A DNA stretch of 64,000 bases, taken from NCBI GenBank assembly GCA_963810755.1, contig CAWEOP010000002.1, forward strand, positions 186,001 through 250,000, given 5' to 3'. Source of the stretch: FEN-1219 sp963810755. GTDB taxonomy: Bacteria > Pseudomonadota > Gammaproteobacteria > Steroidobacterales > Rariloculaceae. The notes below the pieces were generated by a model that searched no databases, was not told the DNA's origin, and saw only the letters and a list, made by a program, of their open reading frames with translations. Positions 26,447-36,071 of this stretch are shown here, piece after piece (the stretch's first letter is position 1; every line of letters starts with the position of its first letter). Made by a program: the position numbers and the translations under genes.

Positions 26447-28294
26447 TCAGTCTCCCGCCGCCGCGCGCGGCTTCGACGTGTCGGGCACACGCGTCGACGT
26501 TTCGGCCGAGAACTTGCCGTCCAACGAGAACAGCCACAGGCTGTCGCCGTGCTTCGTGCCGGGGAAGAACGAACCCGCGGCGAGCACCACGACGTACTGC
26601 TTGCCGTTGTACTCGAACGTGCTCGCGGTCGCGTTCACGGCCGCGTCCGTCTGAAAGTCCCAGAGCAGCGCGCCGGTCGTCTTGTCGAGCGCCGTGAAAC
26701 GGCTGTCGTTGCGTCCGACGAACACGAGTCCGCCCTTCGTCACGATCGAGCCGCTGTAGCACATCTCGGCCCATTGCTGGCGCCACGCGAGCTTGTTCGT
26801 GGTGAGATCGACTGCCGCGAAAATGCCGCGCACACGCACGCCCGCGCGCCCGAATGTGCCTTCCGCGTAGCGCGTGCCCGGTGTCGGCTCCATGAACGCT
26901 GTCTCGCCATTGCTGCTGAATGCGCTGATGCCATCGTGCGCGCATACGTAGAGGAGGTGAGACTCGGGATCGTAGGAGCTCGGCGGCCAATTCGCGCCAC
27001 CGGTCGCCTGCGGCTTCGCGAGCACCGGCTTGTCCCAGAAAGGCGTGAAGATCGCACCTTTGTTCACGACCTGAAAGCCTTCCGGGACGATGTCGATCTC
27101 GTGCGGGACGATGGGATCGCCGATCGGATACGGTTGTGTCGCCGATGTCGCTTGGCGCGGCTCCTGCAAGACCGGCCGCTCCTCGATGCCGATGAGCGGC
27201 TTGCCGGTCTCGCGATCGAGGATGTATGTGAAACCGGTCTTGCCGACCTGAGCGATGCCTTTGCGCAAAGCGCCGTTCACAGGCGCATCGAACAGCACGA
27301 CGGGATTCGGCGCATCGTAGTCCCAGATGTCGTGGTGGACCTCCTGGAAGTGCCAGCGGTACTTGCCCGTCGCCACGTCGAGCGCGACGATCGACGCGCT
27401 GAACAAGTTGTCGCCGCGTCGCACGCCGCCGTTCAAGTCGGGGCCTGGATTGCTCGTCGAGAAGTACACGAGGCCGAGCTCGGGATCGACCGCCGGTGTC
27501 TGCCAGATCGACGCGCCGCCGAATTTCCATGCGTCCGAATCCTGCGGCCACGTTTCATGGCCGAGCTCGCCGGGGCCCGGAACCGTATAGAACGTCCACT
27601 TCAAGCCGCCGTTCTTTGCGTCGAACGCCTTCAAGCGGCCGCGCGTCGCGCGGTCTCCGCCGGCGAAACCCGTGATCACGAGTCCGTTGTAATAGAGCGG
27701 CGCGCTCGTGATCGGAAACCCGTCCTGCCAGCGCTCCGCCTGGGTCGACCATGCGACCGCGCCCGTGCGCTGGTCGAGCGCCACGAGCTTGCCGTCGAGT
27801 TGACCCACGTACAGCTTGCCGTCGCCGAGCCCGAGCCCGCGGCTCGACCAGCCGCAGCACACCGTGTCGATCTTGTCATCGAGGTTGGCGAGGTAGCTCC
27901 AGAGAATTCGGCCGGTGTCCACGTCGACCGCGAATACGTCATCGGCGCCCGTCACCATGTAGATGACGCCTTGGTAGACGAGCGGTTGCCCCTGCCCGGA
28001 GTACTTGCTCGCGCTGCCCGAGCCGTTGAGGCTCACTCGCCAAGCGGGTTTCAGGCCAGCGACGTTGTCACGGTTGATCTGCGTGAGCGGTGAATAACGC
28101 TGGTTGTAGATCGTGCCGCCGTTCGTGACCCAGCCGTCAGGAGTCGGGGTCGTCAGCTGCTTACCCGTAAACGCAGGGGCGGGATGGAACTGGGGTTGAG
28201 CTGAAGCCGTGAGGGGCGCGAGCGCCGCGCCCGCGACCGCAAGCCATAGCACGACATTCTCGCGGCCCTGCAGCCGCATCGATTCGGATTGCAT
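26447..28294 (-). CDS. PQQ-dependent dehydrogenase (type I quinoprotein, alcohol dehydrogenase-like)
   Basis: A periplasmic beta-propeller enzyme that oxidises alcohols or similar substrates with pyrroloquinoline quinone. The ATG at 28294 is followed by a signal peptide (VVLWLAVAGAALAPLTASAQ). Propeller repeats are visible (DGKLYVGQLDGKLVALDQRT, AVDVDTGRILWSYLAN, TALDKTTGALLWDF). The vicinal cysteine pair expected over PQQ is CCGW. The active-site segment HHDIWDYDAPNPVVLFD is present. There is no CxxCH, so this is a haem-free type I enzyme of about 615 residues. The substrate cannot be told from sequence. A GTG at 28330 is a longer alternative start. Confidence 0.9.
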   Translation of the reverse strand: MQSESMRLQGRENVVLWLAVAGAALAPLTASAQPQFHPAPAFTGKQLTTPTPDGWVTNGGTIYNQRYSPLTQINRDNVAGLKPAWRVSLNGSGSASKYSGQGQPLVYQGVIYMVTGADDVFAVDVDTGRILWSYLANLDDKIDTVCCGWSSRGLGLGDGKLYVGQLDGKLVALDQRTGAVAWSTQAERWQDGFPITSAPLYYNGLVITGFAGGDRATRGRLKAFDAKNGGLKWTFYTVPGPGELGHETWPQDSDAWKFGGASIWQTPAVDPELGLVYFSTSNPGPDLNGGVRRGDNLFSASIVALDVATGKYRWHFQEVHHDIWDYDAPNPVVLFDAPVNGALRKGIAQVGKTGFTYILDRETGKPLIGIEERPVLQEPRQATSATQPYPIGDPIVPHEIDIVPEGFQVVNKGAIFTPFWDKPVLAKPQATGGANWPPSSYDPESHLLYVCAHDGISAFSSNGETAFMEPTPGTRYAEGTFGRAGVRVRGIFAAVDLTTNKLAWRQQWAEMCYSGSIVTKGGLVFVGRNDSRFTALDKTTGALLWDFQTDAAVNATASTFEYNGKQYVVVLAAGSFFPGTKHGDSLWLFSLDGKFSAETSTRVPDTSKPRAAAGD

Positions 28295-28454
28295 GAAAGC
28301 CCCCCAGCCCTCGAGAGGGTCATTATTCACCAGGGGGGCGCAGCAAGACGAGCCCGGACACCCGTTTCCTGATTGTCACACCGGACGTTCCGTATCATTC
28401 TGCCGTCGGCCGCGAGAGGCAGGGACCCGGGCGGCAGCGAGCGCGAAACGAGCG

Positions 28455-28474
28455 AGCCGGCCGGCCGGCCGGCT
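28455..28474. repeat. 20-bp perfect palindrome in a divergent promoter region
   Basis: AGCC(GGCC)3GGCT-type sequence identical to its reverse complement lies midway in the 235-base gap between the divergent PQQ dehydrogenase and TonB-like genes. It may be an operator or merely a GC-rich coincidence. No clear -10/-35 pair is visible beside it. Confidence 0.5.
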
Positions 28475-28529
28475 GAACTTGTGCACTCGAGGGCGGTCTG
28501 GGCTAGCAAACCTGAAATCGAATTCCGCG

Positions 28530-29369
28530 ATGGTACCTTCGGATCTACCCTTGGACGGCTCGGGGACTACCTCGGGGAACGGCTCGGGAAGCCCCACGGG
28601 TCGGCCGCATTCCAAGCGGCGCAGGTGGGCCATCCCGCTATCGATCACTCTGCACGTGGCGGTGTTCCTCGCGATCGGCACCGTCCCTTGGGCCGCGTCC
28701 GACTTGCCGCGACCGCGGGTGCCGCTGGCGCGCGTCGTTTGGCTCACGGACCAGCCGAAACCGAGCCCGGAACAAAGCGCCCTCGAGCCGACCGAGGCGA
28801 CCACGGTGACTGATGCGGCGGCGCCGGAGCCCGAGGTGCCTGTCGCACCCCCGAGGCCGAGCCCCGAGCCGGCGCCCGAGCGCCAGCGTCGCGCGCGTCC
28901 CGTCGAGCCGAATCCTCGCCCTGCGCCGGCTCCGGTGCCGCCGGCGACGGCCCCGAGCTCGGCCGCCAACGGCCCGCCCGCAGCAGCGTCCGTTCCGGAA
29001 GTCGACTGGGACAAGGAGCGCGAGAAAGCCGTGCACGACGTGCTCGAGCAGCGTGCGCGCCAACGGGAGTATCTGACGTTCTCGCTCGACGACCTGGTCA
29101 AAGAGCCCGAACCCGCGGAGCCGGTGCTGCCGCCGCTCGTCGTCGACAGCTGCGTGATCGTGAAGGGCAAGCTGCAGCGCTTCGCCGCGCTGATGATGGG
29201 CCGGTGCGTGCGCGAGGCGCGCGGCGACCTGTTCGCGTTGATCAAGCCCGCTTATCTCAAGGCGCACCCCGTCTGCATCGAAACGCGGCCCGATTCGCCC
29301 GGCAGCTTCCTGAGCGACGGCCGGCAGATCTCGACCGTGAAATGCGAGCTCGTGGCGGGCGACGAGTAG
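28530..29369 (+). CDS. Membrane-anchored proline-rich (TonB-like) hypothetical protein
   Basis: The ATG at 28530 gives a 279-residue protein with a cytoplasmic N-terminus, one membrane helix at about residues 37-58 (AIPLSITLHVAVFLAIGTV) and a Pro/Ala/Glu-rich region (APEPEVPVAPPRPSPEPAPE) typical of TonB-type spanners. A C-terminal domain follows with four cysteines (DSCVIVKGKLQRFAALMMGR, HPVCIETRPDSPG, VKCELVAG). The C-terminal domain does not look like the canonical TonB domain. No ExbB/ExbD neighbours are present. The upstream in-frame extension to 28209 lies over the divergent gene and is rejected. Confidence 0.7.
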   Translation: MVPSDLPLDGSGTTSGNGSGSPTGRPHSKRRRWAIPLSITLHVAVFLAIGTVPWAASDLPRPRVPLARVVWLTDQPKPSPEQSALEPTEATTVTDAAAPEPEVPVAPPRPSPEPAPERQRRARPVEPNPRPAPAPVPPATAPSSAANGPPAAASVPEVDWDKEREKAVHDVLEQRARQREYLTFSLDDLVKEPEPAEPVLPPLVVDSCVIVKGKLQRFAALMMGRCVREARGDLFALIKPAYLKAHPVCIETRPDSPGSFLSDGRQISTVKCELVAGDE

Positions 29370-29378
29370 GCTGAGGGG

Positions 29379-30221
29379 CTAGCGCACGCCGGAGCTCTGG
29401 ATGGGCAGGCCGGCTTGTTTCCAGGCCTCGATCCCGCCGCGGTACCAGAGCACGTTCGTATATCCCAAGTTGATCGCCCGCAGGGACGCGTTGTACGACA
29501 TCCAGCATTCCGGCGAGAGGCAATAGAGCACGATCGGGAACTGTTTGTTGCCTCCCGTCGCCTGCGAGAGAAATTGCGCGAACTGCTGCTGCGTCGCGTC
29601 GCTGAACGACCCCGACTGCGCGGCCGGAACGGCGTAGACCGCGCCTTGAATCATTTCCGATCCGCCGAGCACGTCGAGCGTGAGCACCGGCACCTGACCA
29701 CCCCGCAGCAGCTCGATCAGGCCTTTCGTCGTGATCACCTGGCCACCGGGAATCGACGCGGGCGTCGGCCCATGCATCTCGCCGCTGTGTAGCTCCGACG
29801 TCGGCGCGATGCCGTAGTCTCGTCGCTCGAGTTCCACGAGCCGATCGAGCGTCGTGCCGCCCTGGGCTTGCGGCGAATTGCCGGGACTCGGCCGGAAACC
29901 ATCGGGCGGTATCTGCGACCCACCGCCTGCGGCCGCAGCGCCGGGCGCCGCATTCGTCGCCGACGGCCGCGCCGTACCGGGCTGCTGAGACGGCGCTTGC
30001 GGCGACGACGCCTGCGACGCAGCGGGAGGGGTCGCGAGCCGCGTCGCCTCGCCGAAGCTGTTTTGCGCGAGCACGGGCAAAGCGCCGATCGACAATGCAC
30101 CGATCGCGGCGCTTCGAAGCACAGCACTGAGCGGCGAACGCGGCAGCGATCCGGGGGCACGCGCGCGCGAACGACGCGTCGCGCGCTCGACAACCGCGAG
30201 CTTCCCGTTCCAACGTCTCAT
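29379..30221 (-). CDS. Exported rhodanese-like protein (CxxxxCW type)
   Basis: A 280-residue protein with a basic N-terminus and hydrophobic segment (VLRSAAIGALSIGALPVLAQ), then a long Ala/Pro/Gln-rich linker, and a C-terminal rhodanese domain (ITTKGLIELLRGGQVPVLTL, FPIVLYCLSPECWMSYNASL, GYTNVLWYRGGIEAWKQAGL). The active-site loop has CLSPECW. This resembles the CxxCW rhodanese family linked to PQQ-dependent catabolism, and a PQQ dehydrogenase lies 1 kb away. The ATG at 30221 overlaps the stop of the upstream lipoprotein gene (ATGA), so both are co-translated. Confidence 0.82.
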   Translation of the reverse strand: MRRWNGKLAVVERATRRSRARAPGSLPRSPLSAVLRSAAIGALSIGALPVLAQNSFGEATRLATPPAASQASSPQAPSQQPGTARPSATNAAPGAAAAGGGSQIPPDGFRPSPGNSPQAQGGTTLDRLVELERRDYGIAPTSELHSGEMHGPTPASIPGGQVITTKGLIELLRGGQVPVLTLDVLGGSEMIQGAVYAVPAAQSGSFSDATQQQFAQFLSQATGGNKQFPIVLYCLSPECWMSYNASLRAINLGYTNVLWYRGGIEAWKQAGLPIQSSGVR

Positions 30222-31357
30222 CGCGTCTGCTCCAGTGGTTTGCCCGCGAGGCCGAGATCGCGATACGGCTCGAAGCTCGAATCGTTCGTGAGCACGTAGC
30301 TGCCGTCGTCGAGCCGCCACGCATTGTTGTAGAGATTCGAGAGCTGCACGGTGCCGCCGGGGGCGTTCGAGTCGTTATACGTCTCGACGCCGCGGATGAG
30401 CTCGCCGAACTCGCGTGCTCGCCGGTCCGAGCTCTCTTGGTACGCGCTCCACGCTTCCTCGCGGATCCGCGCGATCTCGGCGTTCGACTCTTGAAGGATC
30501 TGACTACGGCGCTGCGACTCCTGCAGCGCGACGCGGCCGATCGCGTTGTTGTGGTTCGCGATGCGCGCGCTCCATTGCGGATTCTCTTTCATCGTCCGGC
30601 GGATCGCGTCGAAGAATCCGAGATTGAGCTGCCCGTTCGGCGCGGTCACGCCGTAGGCGGGATAGGTGTATCCCGTGAGGGCGTCCATCTGCGGCAACCC
30701 GTTACCGGCATTCGTGCGCGACAGCGAGAAGATGGCCGCGGCCGCGACTGACCCGCGCATGTCATTGTTTCGGTCGTTGAACGCGAACAGGATCTCGCCG
30801 GCCTCGACCCAGGTCCGCAGCTCGCCCATCGGCATCGGCCGCACCGAGCTCAACTGCGCGAGCTCGCGCATGAGGTCCTCGCGCGGGCGAAAGTCGAGCA
30901 CTCGCGCCCCCGGTTTCCACCGCTGCACTACGCTTTCGAGATACTGCCGCACGTTCGTGAACGGCGCGGCCTGGCAACCCGGCGTCGACGGGCCGGCACC
31001 GTAGTTATTCGTCTCCCACTTGGCCTGCGGCAACACCGCGATGCTCGTGAGGCCGTCAGGCGCGGTTGCGACCCAGTTGTAGTTGTAGCCGTTCGTGCAC
31101 ATGAACTCCTGGCCCCAAAACACGCCGCCTTGCGTGCGCCAGCCGGCTGGAAGAAACAACGTCGTTGCGGCCATCGGTGCTTCGAAACCCGTCGCGTCGA
31201 CGATCATCGCCTTCTCGAAGCGGATCGCTCCGGGTGGGAGTCCCGCAGCGCCGCAAGCTCCCGCGAGTAGACCAAGGAGAGCAGCCGTAATGGTCGTGAG
31301 CGCCGTGAACCCTTCGCGACACCGGCCGTCGATGAAACACACCAGCGATCGATTCAT
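30218..31357 (-). CDS. Hypothetical exported protein, possibly a lipoprotein
   Basis: A 379-residue protein from the ATG at 31357 (GGGGAG site upstream). A signal segment ends in a lipobox-like LLAGAC. The middle has ATTLFLPAGWRTQGGVFWGQ and TNGYNYNWVATAPDGLTSIA, and the C-terminal third is a charged helix (QESNAEIARIREEAWSAYQE) followed by LYNNAWRLDDGSYVLTND. I do not recognise a named domain. It is translationally coupled to the rhodanese-like gene. The very long open frame continuing upstream to 32584 is antisense to the next gene and is not coding. Confidence 0.75.
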   Translation of the reverse strand: MNRSLVCFIDGRCREGFTALTTITAALLGLLAGACGAAGLPPGAIRFEKAMIVDATGFEAPMAATTLFLPAGWRTQGGVFWGQEFMCTNGYNYNWVATAPDGLTSIAVLPQAKWETNNYGAGPSTPGCQAAPFTNVRQYLESVVQRWKPGARVLDFRPREDLMRELAQLSSVRPMPMGELRTWVEAGEILFAFNDRNNDMRGSVAAAAIFSLSRTNAGNGLPQMDALTGYTYPAYGVTAPNGQLNLGFFDAIRRTMKENPQWSARIANHNNAIGRVALQESQRRSQILQESNAEIARIREEAWSAYQESSDRRAREFGELIRGVETYNDSNAPGGTVQLSNLYNNAWRLDDGSYVLTNDSSFEPYRDLGLAGKPLEQTR

Positions 31358-31582
31358 CTTCACTCCCCGGAAAATCGGACCAAGCCGGCTTCGTCGTTGT
31401 TCTTGCGCGGCTTCGAATCCGCATTTTGGGTGCATCTTAGGGCGCATCGGCGAAACAGAGCTAGACCCTCGCCGATGGCCTACAGCGCCCATCGAAGACG
31501 CTGCGAACCGCGGTCCGCCGCGGCTTGCTTTGGCCGGGCCTCGGGAGCATCGTTGCCGAATCGACGGGTAGGGGGAATCGCG

Positions 31583-32452
31583 ATGCTCGAGATCGATCGA
31601 CGTGCCTTCATCGCAAGCCTCGGCGGCGCAGCCACCGTAGGGCTCATGAGCCACGAAGCGCGTGCGGACGCGCTCGAGGACGCATTGCTCGCTCAACTCG
31701 ACACCGGACAGCGCGCCGCCGGCGCACGGCCGAGCACCACCGCCGCGCAGCCCCCGCCGACCGCGAGCGAAATAGATTTCCCCACCGCCGCGGAGATCGA
31801 AGCCCAAGTCACGACGCGCCCGTATCGCCGCGGCGCGGGCGGGCTGTTCTACAACAACGGCCCGTCGGGCAAGGTCGAGCAGCTCGCGAAAATGCCCGCG
31901 GCACCGACGCTCCAAGACTACTTCGCGCTGCGCTTCGACCGTACGCGCAATCATTGCTTCCAGAGCGCCAACAAGGCGCTGCAGCGCGGCGCGGACGAGG
32001 AGATCGTGCTCGCGTGCCTGCTGCACGACACCGTGCAGGAGCTCATGCGCACCGATCACGGTTACTGGGGCGCGCAGATGTACGAGCCCTACGTCCCCGA
32101 ACGCACGACGTTCGCGATCAAGTATCACCAAGCGCTGCGCTTCTATGCCGACACGAAGGCGGGTTACGAGTACCCCGATCTGTACCGGCGAATTTTTGGC
32201 AAGGACTACGTTCCTGCGCCGCACGTGCAAGCCGCGTACAAATTCGCGCGCGAGCATCGCTGGTACGACGCGCCGCGCGAGGTCACCGTGAGCGACCTCT
32301 ATGCGTTCGACGCGAACGCAGTCGTCGGCATCGAGCCGTTCGTCGACGTCATCGGACGGCACTTCAAGCAACCGAAGGAAGGGCTCGGCAACGACAGCAG
32401 TCCGGTCGCGCACATGTGGCGAACCATCGCGAACCCGGACGCGCCTCTGTAA
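31583..32452 (+). CDS. Tat-exported HD-domain-like hypothetical protein
   Basis: A 289-residue protein starting at the ATG at 31583 behind GGGGGAA. The N-terminus has a twin-arginine signal (DRRAFIASLGGAATVGLM). Later segments are DYFALRFDRTRNHCFQSANK, IVLACLLHDTVQELMRTDHG (an HD pair in a helix) and YWGAQMYEPYVPERTTFAIK with conserved Tyr and Glu residues. The layout suggests a metal-dependent HD-type phosphohydrolase fold working in the periplasm, but the family is not known to me. It is divergent from the lipoprotein gene, with 225 bases between starts and no obvious promoter. Confidence 0.7.
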   Translation: MLEIDRRAFIASLGGAATVGLMSHEARADALEDALLAQLDTGQRAAGARPSTTAAQPPPTASEIDFPTAAEIEAQVTTRPYRRGAGGLFYNNGPSGKVEQLAKMPAAPTLQDYFALRFDRTRNHCFQSANKALQRGADEEIVLACLLHDTVQELMRTDHGYWGAQMYEPYVPERTTFAIKYHQALRFYADTKAGYEYPDLYRRIFGKDYVPAPHVQAAYKFAREHRWYDAPREVTVSDLYAFDANAVVGIEPFVDVIGRHFKQPKEGLGNDSSPVAHMWRTIANPDAPL

Positions 32453-32556
32453 CGCACTCGCGATCCCGCCGCACGCCTCCCTCGCAGGCATGAGCACTTG
32501 ACCCGCGCCCGGGGACTCGTCAGTCTCTCGCGCCTTCGATACGCCGACGACCGCCG

Positions 32557-33474
32557 ATGAACGTTCCCGCCGCCCACGCCGCACCGCACTCCTCGAACAC
32601 CGGCCCGCTCGTCGCGTTCGCGCTCATGGCGCTGCTCTGGGGTTACAACTGGGTCGTGATGAAAGTCGCGATGCGGTTCTGCGGCCCGCTCGATTTCGCC
32701 GCAATGCGCGCCGCACTCGGCGTCATGTTGTTGTTCGGCGTCCTGCTCGCGATGCGAGTGCCGCTCGCGCCGCGCCACATCGCGAAGACCGCCTGGCTCG
32801 GACTCTTCCAGACGACGGGTTTCGTAGGGCTGATCTCCTGGTCGCTCACTTCGGGCGCCGCCGGCAAGAGCGCCGTGCTCGCGTACACGATGCCGTTCTG
32901 GGTGATCTTGTTCGGGTGGCCGTTCCTCGCGGAGCGGCTGCGCGGCTGGCAATGGGTTTCCGTCGGGCTCGCGCTCGCCGGGCTCGCGCTGGTGCTCGAG
33001 ATCTGGGACAGCTCCGCGTCGTTCACGAGCAGCGTGCTCGCACTCGCGGCCGGCGCGTCGTGGGGCGTGAGCGTGATCCTGTTCAAGCGAATCCCGGTGA
33101 ACACGCGCGACGAGCTGTTGTCCCTCACGGCCTGGCAGATGCTCTACGGCTGCATCCCACTGATCGCGGCGGCCTGGCTCGTGCCGGAGCGGCCGATAGA
33201 GTGGACCGGGGCGTTTCTCGCGGCGCTGAGCTTCAACGCCATCGGCGGCATGGCGATCGCGACGCTTCTCTGGCTATACATCTTATATAGGCTGCCTGCG
33301 ACGATCAGCAGCCTGAGCTCGCTGATCGTGCCGATCGTCGGCGTGCTCGCTGCCTGGATCCAGCTCGGTGAGCGGCCGAGCGCGGCCGAAGGCCTCGGCA
33401 TGATCCTGATCCTCGCTGGCCTCGGCCTGCTAGTCGTGCCGCAGCGAATCGCCCAACCCGTGACGGGCGACTGA
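32557..33474 (+). CDS. EamA/DMT superfamily transporter
   Basis: A 305-residue inner-membrane protein with ten predicted helices in two EamA repeats: LVAFALMALLWGYNWVVMKV at the start of the first and LALAAGASWGVSVILFKRIP at the start of the second. The family ending of IVPIVGVLAAWIQLGERPSA and LGMILILAGLGLLVV is present. Such proteins export metabolites or amino acids; the substrate is unknown. It stands alone, with 104 bases before it and a convergent DUF5916 gene after it. Confidence 0.9.
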   Translation: MNVPAAHAAPHSSNTGPLVAFALMALLWGYNWVVMKVAMRFCGPLDFAAMRAALGVMLLFGVLLAMRVPLAPRHIAKTAWLGLFQTTGFVGLISWSLTSGAAGKSAVLAYTMPFWVILFGWPFLAERLRGWQWVSVGLALAGLALVLEIWDSSASFTSSVLALAAGASWGVSVILFKRIPVNTRDELLSLTAWQMLYGCIPLIAAAWLVPERPIEWTGAFLAALSFNAIGGMAIATLLWLYILYRLPATISSLSSLIVPIVGVLAAWIQLGERPSAAEGLGMILILAGLGLLVVPQRIAQPVTGD

Positions 33475-33545
33475 CGCGGCACTACCGCCGCCGGGCGAAT
33501 TCCCCGCCTAGCGCGCCAACGAGAGCGCTCCCGGCACGCGCCGTT

Positions 33546-35867
33546 CTAGCGCAACCACGCGTAGCTCACCTTCGCAAACACCGTGCGATCCGTGCGCGTG
33601 ACCTCCAGCAGCGAATCGTCGTCGAGGGCGCTGTCGGAGTAGCCGGCGAAGATGACGGTCTGCGGGTTGAGCTTGTAGGAGTACAGGAGCTGCGTCCCGA
33701 TGTTCAGCGACTCCGCCTGCGTATCGCTCGCTAAATAGAGATCCAGGTTGCGCGTGACGAGCTGCCGCTGCATCGTGAAGCGCACGAAGCTGCGTAGGTT
33801 GAACTGCCACGTCACGCGCAAGTCGGTGAGATCTGCCTTGAAGATCTTCTCGCCCGTTTGGTCTTCGAGGCGCGACATCGTGTGCTGTACGCGCATCAGC
33901 AAGTGCCGGTTGATGTTCCAGTCGACCATCGGGCGCACACGGAACTCCTTACCGAGCCGCGAGTTCGCGAAATCGACCTGGTCGCCGTTGCTCACGAGCA
34001 CCTGCATGTTCAGGCCGCCGCGCGGCCTGAACTGAGTATATGTGTATACGCTGCTGCCCGAGTACGTCACCCCGTCCCAATAAACCTTGCGGGGCCCGGC
34101 GCCGAGCTCGAGGAACGACTGCCACGGGCCTTGGAACGACACGACGGGCTCGAACTTCTGACCGAGCAACCGGCCGCCATGGTCATCCGTATGGATCGCG
34201 TTGACCCCGACGCGAATCTGATTCCACTTCTGGCCGGGGGCCGTCCGTTGCCAGATGCGCCGCAACTCGAGATCTTGCTGGTTGATGTCGACGCGCGGAA
34301 CGAACCCCGAGTCCGCACGAAACCCCGAGTCGTACAGTCTCTCCTCGAGATCCGAGTACCAGTTGCGCGTGCTCAGCGTGTAGCGCAGACCGAGCGCCGC
34401 GCCGTCGAACGAGCCGACCGGCTGCCCGAACGTCGTCGCGGTCGTCTCCGGATACTCCGTATCCGACTGCAGGTACTGGAGCCATACCGTGTGCTTGTCG
34501 CCGAGCCTGGCCCGCCCATCGAAGCCGGCGACGTCGTTGTGGTAGTCGTCTCCGTGCCGCGATGTGACGAGCGCGCCGACCGAGGAGCCCTTGCCGACAT
34601 TGCGCGAATAGCGGCCAACGAACGCGTGATTCGAGTCCTCGAGCAACGTCGACGAGTTCTCGAGCGGGCCCGGCAACAAGATGTTCGTGACAGCGTCCTC
34701 GGCGGCGAACACGCCGAACGTGTTGTCGTCGACCTGGCCCGTGAGCTTCGCGCCGAAGTCCGGGTCCGCGACCGTGCGCGTGAACACGGCCTGGACCGGC
34801 GTCGCGTAGTAATCGAGCCCCTCGAGGAAGAACGGCCGCGACTCGGGGTAGAAGAGCGCGAACTGGCTGTTGACCTCGAGCTGCGGGACGTCGGCCTCGA
34901 CCTGGGAGAAATCGGGGTTCAGCGCGAGGTTCGCCGTGAGGTCCTGCGTCACGGCCCAACGGACGTTCAGGCCGACCTCGCCGTCGGCCGAGCCCTCCTG
35001 CCACGAGTCGACCGTGGGATCGGGCCGCTGATCCGTCCGCGACGTCGTGAGCGACGGCACGATCTCGAGGTTCTTGCCGGCTTCTATTCCCGCCATTCCC
35101 CGCACGCGCTCGAATTGGCAGACGTAGCAGTTGCGGCCGCGCTCGATCGCATTGTTCGAGATCCGCGTGCGCTGGCTCCGCGGGCGGAAGCGCAGCAGGT
35201 CGATGCCCCATTCGCGCTCGCCATCCGTGCGCGTGAACCTCAGCTGGCTGAACGGGATCGCGATCTCGACGGTGAAGCCCAGCTCGGTGATCCGGCCAGC
35301 GGAATCCCAGATCGCGTCCCACGAGTCGTCCTCGCGCTGGTTCACGTCGTCCTGAGTCAGGTCCATCTGCACGCCGAGCGCGTTCACGAAGAACTCGTAG
35401 CCGCGGCGCTGGTCGCCGAACGTGTCGACCACGATGCCGACGAAGTCGTCGTTGAAAGCCGAGTCGCGGTCACGCAAATAGGCGCGGATCGAGTCGGGCT
35501 CGGGATCGCGCGCATCGAACGCAAGCAACAGGCGCGTGCCGTCCTCGACGAGATAGACATGAGTTTCGACTGGCGGCCGCACGTTCTCGCCAGGCTGCGT
35601 CTCGGTGTCGAGCTCGATCACGAGCGCATCCTTCCAGACCGGGTCGTCGAGAACCCCGTCGATCGTGGCGGTGACGAGGGAGTGGGGCAGCAGCGGCAGC
35701 GACGCATGTGCGGCCGTGACCTCGCCGCCGCGCGAGGCCTCGGGTGCTTGCGGCTGCGCTGCTGCGGAGCCATCGACACTCTGCGAGAGCGCCGCGAGGG
35801 GCAACGCGCCGGCGGCGAGCAGCAGCAGCGACGTGGCGGCGCGCAGGAATGCGGCCGACGCGCTCAA
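33546..35867 (-). CDS. DUF5916 outer-membrane protein with N-terminal CBM9-like domain
   Basis: A 773-residue exported protein. A signal peptide (ATSLLLLAAGALPLAALSQS) is followed by a CBM9-like beta sandwich (ATIDGVLDDPVWKDALVIEL, RLLLAFDARDPEPDSIRAYL, FTVEIAIPFSQLRFTRTDGE). The C-terminal 450 residues are the DUF5916 region with alternating strands (NPDFSQVEADVPQLEVNSQF, LFYPESRPFFLEGLDYYATP) and end in the aromatic/Arg motif AKVSYAWLR, typical of an outer-membrane barrel. The start is a TTG at 35867. No transport or enzyme partner is adjacent. Function is unknown; members often occur in polymer-degrading bacteria. Confidence 0.88.
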   Translation of the reverse strand: MSASAAFLRAATSLLLLAAGALPLAALSQSVDGSAAAQPQAPEASRGGEVTAAHASLPLLPHSLVTATIDGVLDDPVWKDALVIELDTETQPGENVRPPVETHVYLVEDGTRLLLAFDARDPEPDSIRAYLRDRDSAFNDDFVGIVVDTFGDQRRGYEFFVNALGVQMDLTQDDVNQREDDSWDAIWDSAGRITELGFTVEIAIPFSQLRFTRTDGEREWGIDLLRFRPRSQRTRISNNAIERGRNCYVCQFERVRGMAGIEAGKNLEIVPSLTTSRTDQRPDPTVDSWQEGSADGEVGLNVRWAVTQDLTANLALNPDFSQVEADVPQLEVNSQFALFYPESRPFFLEGLDYYATPVQAVFTRTVADPDFGAKLTGQVDDNTFGVFAAEDAVTNILLPGPLENSSTLLEDSNHAFVGRYSRNVGKGSSVGALVTSRHGDDYHNDVAGFDGRARLGDKHTVWLQYLQSDTEYPETTATTFGQPVGSFDGAALGLRYTLSTRNWYSDLEERLYDSGFRADSGFVPRVDINQQDLELRRIWQRTAPGQKWNQIRVGVNAIHTDDHGGRLLGQKFEPVVSFQGPWQSFLELGAGPRKVYWDGVTYSGSSVYTYTQFRPRGGLNMQVLVSNGDQVDFANSRLGKEFRVRPMVDWNINRHLLMRVQHTMSRLEDQTGEKIFKADLTDLRVTWQFNLRSFVRFTMQRQLVTRNLDLYLASDTQAESLNIGTQLLYSYKLNPQTVIFAGYSDSALDDDSLLEVTRTDRTVFAKVSYAWLR

Positions 35868-36071
35868 GCGAGACTACGAGCTCGCGGCTCGTCGCGTTCG
35901 CGACAATTCACGGATCCCCCAGGGCGGAGCAAGCGGTCCGTCTCTTAGATGCGCCAGCCCCACGGTTTGTTGCAGGCCGCTACGGCGCGAAACGCGCTGC
36001 CGAGCGAAGCAGAGAGCGACGAAATACTAGCATCGGCTCCGGAGGCTGCCCACGCAACGAACCGCAGCCGG

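Noticed and set aside
30218..32584. 788-residue minus-strand frame
   Set aside because: Only the part from 31357 downstream is coding; the remainder is antisense to the Tat-exported HD-like gene.
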